Below, piece after piece: positions 18,250-25,724 of a stretch of 41,956 nucleotides of DNA. Under the pieces are notes generated by a model, which saw only the letters and a program-made list of their open reading frames with translations, ran no database searches and was not told the origin of the DNA. Source of the DNA: Castellaniella sp. (GTDB taxonomy: Bacteria; Pseudomonadota; Gammaproteobacteria; Burkholderiales; Burkholderiaceae_B); assembly GCA_019104865.1 (NCBI GenBank), contig JAHRWZ010000052.1, positions 1 through 41,956 of the forward strand, written 5' to 3'. Position 1 is the stretch's first letter. Each line of letters starts with the position of its first letter. The translations under genes were made by a program, and so were the position numbers.

Positions 18250-20959
18250 ACAACACCTCGACCTGATGCTCCTGAACCGGTTTGGCCGCCGTGCCGCTCA
18301 GCCAGATCGTTTGCCTGGCTGATCTGCGCTCTCCGTCCACCTGAACCCGGCAGCCATCGGCCCCTTTCAGAACCAGGAAGGGCCGGTAATATCCGCCGAA
18401 CCGAAACCGCATATTGCGGCCTTCCCGCTGGAAGGACCGGATCATGCCGGCCGCTTCGGCCACCTGCGGATACCGTCCGCGATCCTGGTCGGCCAGCGCG
18501 AACGCGGCGCGGGATGCCCCCATGTGGACATAGGTGCCATCCGGACCCGGCCAGTATCCTGCGATATTCCGGGATCCGTCGAGCCTCGGCACCTGCGGGC
18601 GCGGCCAGCGGACTTCCCGCAGCCACTCGCCGGACTGGATGAGCCAGCGGCCGCCCTTGCGCCCAACGGCCACATGCCGCCAATCCAGTACCCGGCGGAT
18701 GTATTCGCTGGTGTAGATGGGATAAACCGGCTCCCTCAGCGCAAAATCATAGGATTGTTCGAGCGCTTTCAAGGAAGCGATCTTGGTGGCGGAGTAGAAG
18801 TGATAGTAGAGGTTGATCGGCTTGAACCGGATTGGGGATCCGGTCAGCGCGAAAGTCTGCCGGACATTGCGATAGCCATAGTAGGGTCCCTGCCAGTCAT
18901 GGGTGTAGACGTTCTCGTTCATCGCACCCACATAGACCTGATAATGCGAATCCCCAGGACCCTTGGACACGCCCATGGGCGCGATCGACGTCCAGGTCTT
19001 GTTCGCCTCGGTGATGGTCGTATCCCCGCCATTGATGTTCAGGACACCTGCCTGCGCGGTCTTTGCCAACGCGCGCGCCGAGGGCATGGCGTCTCCCGAC
19101 CACTGAAGGACAAGCACCCGCTTCCCCGGGGGGGCCAGACGCGTATTGATGTAGTCGATCGACCCGCTGATTTCCTTGTCGAGATCGAACGTATACCCGG
19201 GAATCTTCAGATAGAACGATCCCTCGCTTTGATTCTGTTCGATATCGGCGCGCCCCGCCTGAGCGCCTTCGACTTTGTCCCACTCGAAGGGATGCGAGAA
19301 CGTATGGCTGGCCAGTTCCACGTTGGGCAGGGCGAATATCTCGCGCGCATACTGTTCCAGCGTGCCCGACAGCCGAGGATACATGCCGTCGCGGCCAATC
19401 TCGCCCTGGATCACGGACACGGTATGGGGAATCGGATATTTCTTCAGTATCCTGTCCCGCAGCACTTGCGCACTGAACTGGTTCCCCGGGAATTCCGCCT
19501 TGGACGCAAAGCCGTCGCCATCGATATGAACGAATAAAAGCCGCACGCCGTTTTCCGTCGTCACGACGGGAACGGGCATCAGCGGCAACTGAAGGGCCTG
19601 GCGGAAAAATTCGAGCGGCTGCAGCACCCATCGATCGCCGGGCAAACCAGCAATCGACACGACCGTCATGTTGTCCAGCGCGAAACCGCCCCATCGCGTC
19701 AGCCCCGCCATGTCATATTGCCGATCGCCCACCCCCACCGTCAGCAATGCCCGCCCGCCGGACCCGACCCGAAAACCGCTGAGCGCCCGCGGATCGGGGG
19801 CCGGCATGGTCTCGAACCCCATGATCGGGTCGCGATGCACAATCCGGACCCTGGCCAGCGGGTCCGGTTTCCCCGGACTGAGCTGCAAATCCAGCGCGCG
19901 CGCCTGCAATGGCCCCACGTCGAAACCAAACGTACCTATGACGGCCACCGGCATGCCCTCGCGGACCCTGTCGAGCAGCCAGTCCCGCCAAGCGCGGGGG
20001 TGGGCAGGCCGATCATTGAGCGCCACGACCACACCCGCGTACCGGTCCCGGGTCAGGCGAGCCGGCAGATGGTCCACATCGACATAATCAAGCGCATAGC
20101 CCAACTGATTCAGGGGCATCGCATACAAGCGCACCCCGGTGCTCTGATCGATCGGTTCCTTGGATACCGGCCGCACCACGAGGATCTTCCGGGGCAGGAC
20201 CTCGAGCGCCCCGACACCGATCACCGACATGTCGGGATCCGTGACGTACGGCGTCAGCCCCTCTTGCATGAGCGCCTGTGCCCGTGTCCGGCGACAGCGC
20301 AGATCATGCAGCTTGCAGTAATCCACCGTTACGACGGGCAGATTTTCGACTGCCTGCAAACGGCGGACATCATCCAGGACGCGGGCTTGCAAGACTGGCG
20401 ACGTCTGTTCCACCAGCCCATTGCGAACAATTCCGCGCGTATACAGGCCGTCCACCACCACCGCCCGCAGCCGCCTGGCATCGGCGAGGGCCAGATCCAC
20501 GTGGTTGCGCAGAATCAGCGGTGTGCCCGCGTCATTTCGCCGGAATATCCGCAGCACCTGCCGCATGCGTTCCCGGGCCTGGGGGTCGTCCTGGCCCAAG
20601 GCAACCCCGTCATCCAGCAGAAAACCCGTGTAGCCTTGCGCTTTCAGAGTGGCCAGCCGCCCATGGACGACAGCGGACGGATCCCGAACCAGCTGGATCA
20701 GATCCGCTGTCCGCAGACGTGCAAACCACTGACTTGGCCCTGGCCTGGCGGCGGCATCCGGTAATCGGGTCTGGGCCGGATCCAGCACGACGATGTCGAA
20801 GGCCTTGAGCTGATCGGCCGGGGGATCGGCCTGGTAATACAGGGCGATGTCGGGTACCGACGCCGCATCCGGCGGCGCAGCCCCCGCCACCCCTGCAGCC
20901 ATCAGACCAAGCGCCAACCACAAAAAAAGACTGCACCGTGTGCACATCGATGCCGACAT
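18242..20959 (-). CDS. pelA: Pel deacetylase PelA with divergent N-terminal hydrolase domain
   Basis: PelA is the periplasmic enzyme that partly deacetylates Pel; in P. aeruginosa it also carries a hydrolase domain. The 905-residue precursor (P. aeruginosa 948) has a signal peptide (cleavage near AGA-APP, residue 28), a GH114-like domain (about 35-255), a flavodoxin-like middle region, a deacetylase domain (about 470-720) and a beta-rich tail. The deacetylase residues are intact: Asp480 and Asp482 (HIDGDGF), His552 and His556 (SHTFSH), matching D528/D530/H600/H604 with a constant offset of 48. The hydrolase domain is unusual. The Glu218 equivalent is Asp170 (AVVVDGLY), the VSVGE strand is missing, and NRG reads RNH. 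GAGG lies 10 bases before the ATG. It is the first gene of the operon. Confidence 0.95.
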   Translation of the reverse strand: MSASMCTRCSLFLWLALGLMAAGVAGAAPPDAASVPDIALYYQADPPADQLKAFDIVVLDPAQTRLPDAAARPGPSQWFARLRTADLIQLVRDPSAVVHGRLATLKAQGYTGFLLDDGVALGQDDPQARERMRQVLRIFRRNDAGTPLILRNHVDLALADARRLRAVVVDGLYTRGIVRNGLVEQTSPVLQARVLDDVRRLQAVENLPVVTVDYCKLHDLRCRRTRAQALMQEGLTPYVTDPDMSVIGVGALEVLPRKILVVRPVSKEPIDQSTGVRLYAMPLNQLGYALDYVDVDHLPARLTRDRYAGVVVALNDRPAHPRAWRDWLLDRVREGMPVAVIGTFGFDVGPLQARALDLQLSPGKPDPLARVRIVHRDPIMGFETMPAPDPRALSGFRVGSGGRALLTVGVGDRQYDMAGLTRWGGFALDNMTVVSIAGLPGDRWVLQPLEFFRQALQLPLMPVPVVTTENGVRLLFVHIDGDGFASKAEFPGNQFSAQVLRDRILKKYPIPHTVSVIQGEIGRDGMYPRLSGTLEQYAREIFALPNVELASHTFSHPFEWDKVEGAQAGRADIEQNQSEGSFYLKIPGYTFDLDKEISGSIDYINTRLAPPGKRVLVLQWSGDAMPSARALAKTAQAGVLNINGGDTTITEANKTWTSIAPMGVSKGPGDSHYQVYVGAMNENVYTHDWQGPYYGYRNVRQTFALTGSPIRFKPINLYYHFYSATKIASLKALEQSYDFALREPVYPIYTSEYIRRVLDWRHVAVGRKGGRWLIQSGEWLREVRWPRPQVPRLDGSRNIAGYWPGPDGTYVHMGASRAAFALADQDRGRYPQVAEAAGMIRSFQREGRNMRFRFGGYYRPFLVLKGADGCRVQVDGERRSARQTIWLSGTAAKPVQEHQVEVLCD

Positions 20960-21218
20960 CCGGCCGTTACCTCAGGGAACCATCATGAAAGTGCAGGAAC
21001 ACACCCTCAAAAGCTGTCAAAAAAAAAGGGAATCAAAGTACGGCCTGATGAACCCATGTCAATTATGACATAAATAAATATACAATAAACACATAGTAAT
21101 AGCGAGTTGCAAAATAGAAACAGAACCCGCCGCGTGACGCTGAACGCGCATGGGCGGGCGTCTGGGGCCGGCCAGACTGGCGGCTCTTGAAGCGATGGAA
21201 ATCACGGTACCCACATGA
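20960..21218. promoter_or_regulatory. pelA upstream region with perfect palindrome
   Basis: This AT-rich region must hold the pel promoter (minus strand). ATGTCA (21056-21061) and TGACAT (21066-21071) make a perfect 6-bp inverted repeat around ATTA, about 97 bp before the pelA ATG. On the minus strand the palindrome contains TTGACA, a full -35 match, but the best -10 at 16 bp is only TACTTT. Rightward, at 21126-21158, a hairpin CCCGCC/GGCGGG is followed on the minus strand by a T-rich tract, so it could stop leftward read-through from the island. I see no gene here. Confidence 0.4.
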
Positions 21219-21785
21219 TGGATACCTACAAAAACCGGCTTAGCCAGTGGCATCTACAAGGTCCAGCCCGAAGAACAGGGACTTGAGCTGCGTTTTGGAA
21301 AATGGATAAGCACAACCGAACCTGGTTTGCATTACCATTTTCCGTGGCCGATAGAAACTGTTTACCTCCCCAAGGTCACCCAGATCAATCAGATCCATCT
21401 GGCCAATTTGTACGAAGGCGGCCCTCAGACGCAGAGCGCCAATTCGCGCGAAAAGCAGATGCTGACGGGAGACGAAAATATTGTCGAGGCCGATTGCACT
21501 GCATTTTTGCGCATTAAGAACGCGGGAGACTTTCTGTTCAAGGTGAAAGATCCAGAAATCTCGCTAATCATTGCAGCCGAAAGTGCCTTACGCCATACGG
21601 TCTCGCACACCCCCATTCAAGCGGCCATGTCCAATCAGCGCCAGCAGGTGGCTGACTAAACCCGCACCTTGCTCCAGAAGTGGCTGGACAAGGAACATGC
21701 CGGTATTCTGGTGACGCAGGTACAGATGCAGCGGGTAGACCCGCCGTCTGCCGTGATTGACGCTTTCAATGACGTCCAGCGCGCT
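21219..21785 (+). pseudogene. hflK-like SPFH protein remnant
   Basis: The reading frame matches HflK, the membrane SPFH protein that forms HflKC with HflC and modulates FtsH. Recognisable parts run from GIYKVQPEEQGLELRFGKW through PGLHYHFPWPIE, EKQMLTGDENIVEADC and ESALRHTVSHTPIQ to VQMQRVDPPSAVIDAFNDVQ. It is broken in three ways: no start codon remains (an in-frame TGA at 21216 precedes it), an in-frame TAA interrupts it at 21657-21659, and its C-terminus is deleted into the following hflC remnant. GC content looks lower than in the flanking genes. It is a second, decayed hflK copy rather than the housekeeping gene. Confidence 0.85.
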
Positions 21786-22344
21786 CGCACCGCCTCCGGA
21801 GGAAGTGGTTCTGGGCGATGAGAAGCGCCTGGAAGTGGAAACCTATACCCGATACCGCATCACCGACCCTTTGCGGTTTTACCAGTCTGTGCGCACCGAG
21901 CAGCAAGCCAGGATACAACTGACGCAATTGGTCAGCACGTCGCTGCGCCGTGAACTGGGTAAGGTCAAGATCCAGGAACTATTGTCGTCGGAGCGCGGCA
22001 AGATTGCGTCCTTGATTCAGCAAGAGGTTGTGCAGCACGCGCCGCCTTTGGGTTTGCAGGCAACGGAAGTCCGATTGCACCGCGCGGATTTGCCTCTGGC
22101 AACCAGCCAAGCCATCTATAACCGGATGAAATCCGCTCGGCAGCAAGAGGCCAGCCAACTCCGCGCGCAGGGCAACGACGTCATGGCGAATGCTTTCGGC
22201 AGCGACCCCGGTTTCTATAAATTCGACCGTTCGTTACAAACCTATCGCGAAGCATTGGCCAATTCCGCGATTACGCTGGTGTTGTCTCCAGACGCTGCTG
22301 TGCGGCACGACTTCGAGCATGGCCCCGCCACCCCCAAGCCGTGA
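21786..22344 (+). pseudogene. hflC-like SPFH protein remnant
   Basis: From EEVVLGDEKRLEVETYTRYR (about 21799) onward this frame matches HflC, including RREL near 21950, LHRADLP, SQAIYNRMKS and the terminal SLQTYREALANSA. The N-terminal third is missing because the hflK remnant joins directly to it in another frame. A second in-frame deletion after ASQLRAQGND removes the coiled-coil segment that normally precedes the last block. An open frame of 195 codons can be read from 21757, but it starts inside hflK sequence in the wrong frame, so it is not a normal gene. Its TGA overlaps the start of the next remnant (GTGA). Confidence 0.82.
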
Positions 22345-22960
22345 CCACTCAGACCTTATCGCTGACTCGCCTGAAAAGGTTTGCTTCTGTCGCCGGGCCC
22401 GGTCTGGTCGTCATGCTGGCCGATACCGATGCCGGCAGCGTGATTACCGCCGCCCAGAGCGGAGCCCAGTGGGGCTACCGGCTGCTGCTGCAGCTTCTCA
22501 TTATTCCCTTTCTGTTCGTCGCCCAAGAGCTCACCGTCCGGCTTGCACTGTCAACCGGCAAAGGTATGGCGAGCTGATCTTGAAACGCTTTGGCCCCTGG
22601 GTCGCCACCGTGCCCATGGTGGCCTTGATCATCAGTTGCTTCGGCGCCCTGGTCACCGAAATGAGCGGCCTGGCTGGAGTCGGACAGCTGTTCGGGGTAC
22701 CCGTCTGGCAAACAGTTGGTATCGTTGCACTGGCCATATTTGTGATGGTGTGCTCGGGCAACTATAACACCGTCGAGCGGGTTGCCCAGTTGAAGGACAT
22801 GCCTTTGAGTGACCGCAATTATTTATATTTACTCGCGGCCAATCTGGACCAGCATTATGCCGTGAACCATTTTCTATCAGCAATCGGCCTTGATTGACAA
22901 AGGCCTGGATATTTCTCATCTCAAGGCAGCCCGGCTGGATACATTCAGCGGCGCTGTATT
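22341..22960 (+). pseudogene. Nramp-family divalent metal transporter remnant
   Basis: The N-terminus from GTG 22341 reads AGPGLVVMLADTDAGSVITA, the Nramp TM1 motif with the metal-binding D-x-D-A-G region, followed by QWGYRLLLQLLIIPFLFVAQE. A one-base deletion near 22574 shifts frame; the next frame continues with YGELILKRFGPWVATVPMVA and ISCFGALVTEMSGLAGVGQL. After NYNTVERVA a large internal deletion jumps to a later helix (NYLYLLAANL). Another shift then brings FYQQSALIDKGLDISHLKAA. It is non-functional. It directly follows the hflC remnant, so the original cluster was hflK-hflC-Nramp. Confidence 0.82.
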
Positions 22961-23389
22961 ATTTCGGACCCGCTCCTGTCTACCTGGGTCGATACCCAGG
23001 CACCGGCGCTGACCATCGTCGTGCCTTTGTTGTGCGTCGTGTTTGTCCTTTGCGAAAGCCGCATTATCCGCCGCCAACGTCAGCGTTTGGGAGCGCCGCC
23101 AGCGGGCAGCTTATTCACACGCAAGGCGACTCTCGATGCCGCACCTGGTGATGTTGAACTTGTTTTGGCACGCAACACGGCCACCCGCCTGATCGAACCT
23201 GATCGGTCGTCAGCAGGACCGGCTGTCGATGGCAACATGATGGATCAACGACAGGCCGATGCGAACGACCCGACAAATCGTCCGCGATCCCATCCTGTGG
23301 CGCTATGGAGCTTCGCGATCATTCTTTGCGTGGGTCTAGCGACATGGCCTTTGATATGGGGCGTCATGTATTGGGTCAAGCACGGCTGA
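22961..23389 (+). pseudogene. Membrane protein remnant, unrecognised
   Basis: An open frame continues to TGA at 23389 with two hydrophobic segments: ALTIVVPLLCVVFVLCE at the start and VALWSFAIILCVGLATWPLI near the end, separated by a polar stretch rich in Arg and Asp. It may be the altered C-terminus of the Nramp gene or a fragment of a different membrane protein. There is no good ribosome-binding site at the GTG (23021). I do not recognise a family, and its setting in a chain of broken genes argues against function. Confidence 0.4.
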
Positions 23390-23534
23390 TCGCGCCATAA
23401 TAGAACAACAGAGCAGCACTAAAGCGTTGTTTCCTTTGGTATTCCGATTGATCGTGACCACCCGGGAGTGGCGGGGAGGCCAACAACACGGTACGGATTG
23501 TACTTTGGAGCCATTTCGACCCCGTATCGACAAG

Positions 23535-23563
23535 CGCCAGCGGCGCGTGTGCCACCGCTGGCG
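23535..23563 (-). terminator. Hairpin after the membrane-protein pair
   Basis: CGCCAGCGG (23535-23543) and CCGCTGGCG (23555-23563) form a perfect 9-bp GC-rich stem with an 11-base loop, 9 bp past the stop of the gene at 23573. No U-run follows on the minus strand, so it may act as a weak or Rho-assisted terminator or as an RNA 3'-end stabiliser. Confidence 0.45.
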
Positions 23564-23572
23564 TCGAGAAGT

Positions 23573-23920
23573 TTACTTGCCCTGGATGAAATCCATGATC
23601 GGCGGGAAGGTGAACGCGAATCCGATGACGAGCAGCACGAACGAGGCAATACTGACGTTTCGTAGGTTCACATCTGCCTCCGCCCAGCGCCTGGACAAGA
23701 TCGCCCACGCTACCACCCAGACGACGATGGCGCCGGTTGAAACGCCCGATAGCGTGCCGGCTGGGTTATAGATGTTGAAGAAGTTGCCGATACTCTTGAA
23801 CGCGTCTCCCAGCAAGGAGAAGATACCCATCGCTGCGGAGCCAATACCCGCCGCCAATAAGGCGGCAGCACCGGGGCCGTTATGGAGTTGGCTGATTTCG
23901 TTATTTGTGGCGTTCGTCAT
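23573..23920 (-). CDS. Small three-helix membrane protein of a two-gene cassette
   Basis: This 115-residue protein has a short polar N-terminus (TNATNNEISQLHNGPG) and three hydrophobic segments, about 18-36, 60-78 and 92-110. It has no signal peptide and no motif I can name. The upstream gene's stop codon overlaps the first of three consecutive ATGs (ATGATGATG); GGAG is best placed for the third (23920), while using the first (23926) gives 117 residues. The frame is intact, unlike the genes to its left. It is almost certainly co-translated with the 188-residue partner and may form a membrane complex with it; function unknown. Confidence 0.75.
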   Translation of the reverse strand: MTNATNNEISQLHNGPGAAALLAAGIGSAAMGIFSLLGDAFKSIGNFFNIYNPAGTLSGVSTGAIVVWVVAWAILSRRWAEADVNLRNVSIASFVLLVIGFAFTFPPIMDFIQGK

Positions 23921-23922
23921 CA

Positions 23923-24489
23923 TCATTCTCCGTTCATCAAATGGATATTTTGGCCGCCGCGTACTGGCGCGAACTTATTGAGGAAGGCACCGAATGCTCC
24001 CGCGACTCCTGTGGCGATGAACGCCGCGATAGCGAAGACCAGAACGGCCTTGCGCAAGCCGGCAAACTTGGCCAGGCTGGTGCCGTATTTGCCGTAGACG
24101 TAAGCGACCATCGTCATCGCAATAGGAGCGATCCAGGCAATGTGCTCCTTCCATTCCATTCCAAAATCGTGCCAGCCCGAAGTGCTGGGGCTCGACAGCA
24201 ATAGTTGTCGAGGGAAAGCCGACAGGTCGGTAGTGCCGGCGGGGGCGATGGCGCGGTACCATGGGTACACAACATAGGCTCCAGAGAATACTGTCAGCCA
24301 CGCCAGCACAACCATGCTAACGAGGTATACGCGCAGCAACGATTGTGAGTTGCGGTCGACAGAACCAACGGGGCCACCGGCTGTCGTTCGATAGAACTCC
24401 GCGATGGCGCCACTGAAGGCCAGCATGAACAGAGCACCAAAACCCATACCGTGCAAGACGGTGAGCAGGTCTCGGAATGACATTTCCAT
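23923..24489 (-). CDS. Four-helix membrane protein with conserved-looking His residues
   Basis: This 188-residue protein has about four membrane helices (9-31, 52-76, 113-131, 147-171). Histidines sit at helix ends: His13 in TM1 (TVLHGMGFG) and His107 and His116 flanking TM3 (GWHDFGMEWKEHIAW). A periplasmic-type loop contains VVYPWYR. This pattern suggests a heme-b or metal-binding membrane protein, but that is inference; I recall similar unnamed proteins in other bacteria without a function. The ATG at 24489 follows GGAGAAG at good spacing, so I prefer it to the longer reading from 24582. Its stop overlaps the start region of the partner gene. Confidence 0.75.
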   Translation of the reverse strand: MEMSFRDLLTVLHGMGFGALFMLAFSGAIAEFYRTTAGGPVGSVDRNSQSLLRVYLVSMVVLAWLTVFSGAYVVYPWYRAIAPAGTTDLSAFPRQLLLSSPSTSGWHDFGMEWKEHIAWIAPIAMTMVAYVYGKYGTSLAKFAGLRKAVLVFAIAAFIATGVAGAFGAFLNKFAPVRGGQNIHLMNGE

Positions 24490-24767
24490 GATGACTTCTC
24501 CTTCTTGGTTAATACGCCAATTGATAGGCGAAGTAGAACGAGACACGTTTCGCCGCGTCGACGTTTTACTGCCCTGGTCCAACTGAGAACAAGACGTGAT
24601 TGTTTTTGTCGACGTTGTATAAACCTCCTATGCATGCGGTTCAATGTCGCACTGCTCTTGAATTCATTTTCCAAATTCGACATATAAAAGAATAATGCTG
24701 CGCACCGACGCGATGTTGCGCTAGATCAATTCAACGCGCGAATAGATCGTGGAGGTCCGGCAGCCGG
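24490..24767. other. AT-richer leader region with direct repeat
   Basis: This is the upstream region of the membrane-protein pair. GTCGACGTTTTA (24557-24568) and GTCGACGTTGTA (24608-24619) are a 12-bp direct repeat with one mismatch, 51 bp apart. An isolated AGGAGG on the minus strand at 24625-24630 precedes no supportable gene. The rest, up to the IS481-like end, is AT-rich and shows no coding signature that I trust. Confidence 0.35.
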
Positions 24768-25303
24768 TGTGAAGTTTCAATAGGTTGTATGCGTGGTTCA
24801 TCCGAGCCGGATTTGAGAAACTGGAGGTCACAACAACACCCAGTGTTCTCAGGAGACCGGTCGGATGAAATCCATAAGCATGCCCGATTGACCTTTGCTC
24901 GCCGACTGGAAATGGTCCAGCAACTCGTCGCCAAGCAGTGCCGCACGGGGTAAGCCGCTCGGGCCTACGGCGTCACGCCCGCAACCGTACGCAAGTGGCT
25001 GGACCGCTTCCTGGCTCAAGGCCAGGTCGGTTTGCCCCATGCCTTAGACGTATCAATCAGCACTGTCAGCTGAGTGCTGGCACGCGCCGGGCTGTCCCAT
25101 TTGGCAGATCTGCAGCCGTCGTAACCGCATGAAGGAGATCGGCTGGGATGCAGTCTTCGCACCATTGACGACCATGCGCGCGTCGCCTTCACCGACATCC
25201 TGCCCGACGAGCGTGCCAGCAGCGCCGTACAGTTCCTGCGCGAGGCGGTCGCCTACTATGCCCGCCTGGGCGTCACCATTAAGCGGTTGCTCACCGATTA
25301 TTG
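24768..25303 (+). mobile_element. Decayed IS481-family insertion sequence
   Basis: The left end begins TGTGAAGTTTCAATAGGTTG, which I recognise as close to the IS481 terminal repeat. It is followed by the usual leader and a broken transposase. The frame reads HKHARLTFARRLEMVQQL and then RAYGVTPATVRKWLDRFLAQ, the IS481 helix-turn-helix. Defects are an indel at the start codon (near 24868), stop codons at about 24951 and 25072, a deletion of roughly 35 residues after QGQVGLPHA, loss of the first catalytic Asp region, and truncation just after DDHARVAFTDILPDE and GVTIKRLLTDY. No right end is present. The element cannot move by itself. Confidence 0.85.
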
Positions 25304-25509
25304 ACGATCCACAAGCTTGTTAATTGTAGGCATCGTAATCTCAGGATTTTGTCGGTGCCTACAACGATGTCTACAGAGAGACCGCGTTGGAGTGCATATG
25401 GATGCTCAGGACGGTTCGATACCGCATGCAGCAAGGCACCTGGAAAGCCTTGTTTTTACACGATTTTCGCACTTGAGGCAGCAGAATCAGTAGGAACACA
25501 TCGGGCAAC
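25304..25509. other. Non-coding stretch between IS remnant and tRNA-Arg
   Basis: TTGTAGGCA (25324-25332) and TGCCTACAA (25356-25364) are perfect 9-bp inverted repeats 23 bp apart, possibly a terminal repeat of a lost element or an RNA hairpin. Otherwise nothing coding is visible. I looked for a second copy of the tRNA-Arg 3' end in the island as an attachment-site scar and did not see one. Confidence 0.4.
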
Positions 25510-25584
25510 TGGCGTCTCCTGCAGGAATCGAACCTGCAATCTTCCCTTAGGAGGGGAAAGTTATATCCATTTAACTAAGGAGAC
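25510..25584 (-). tRNA. tRNA-Arg (anticodon CCT)
   Basis: The minus strand folds as a complete cloverleaf. The acceptor stem pairs GTCTCCT with AGGAGAC. The anticodon stem TTCCC/GGGAA encloses loop CTCCTAA, giving anticodon CCT. The T-arm GCAGG-TTCGATT-CCTGC is standard, and CCA is encoded. It reads rare AGG codons. Its 3' end faces the decayed island, the orientation expected if an element once integrated at this tRNA. Confidence 0.95.
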
Positions 25585-25724
25585 TGGGGTGCGGTGCACG
25601 AACGCAACACCGGGGAAACCGCGTCACAGGTGGACAAACACGTCGCGGCAGCTTGGTAGTATAAAACACGCACCCGGGCAACACGGTCGTCGTTGCCGGT
25701 TTTTCCGAGCAAAGGCGGCTTTTC

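Noticed and set aside
21757..22344. Intact 195-residue HflC-like gene
   Set aside because: The first residues come from hflK sequence read out of frame, the N-terminal third of HflC is missing and an internal block is deleted.
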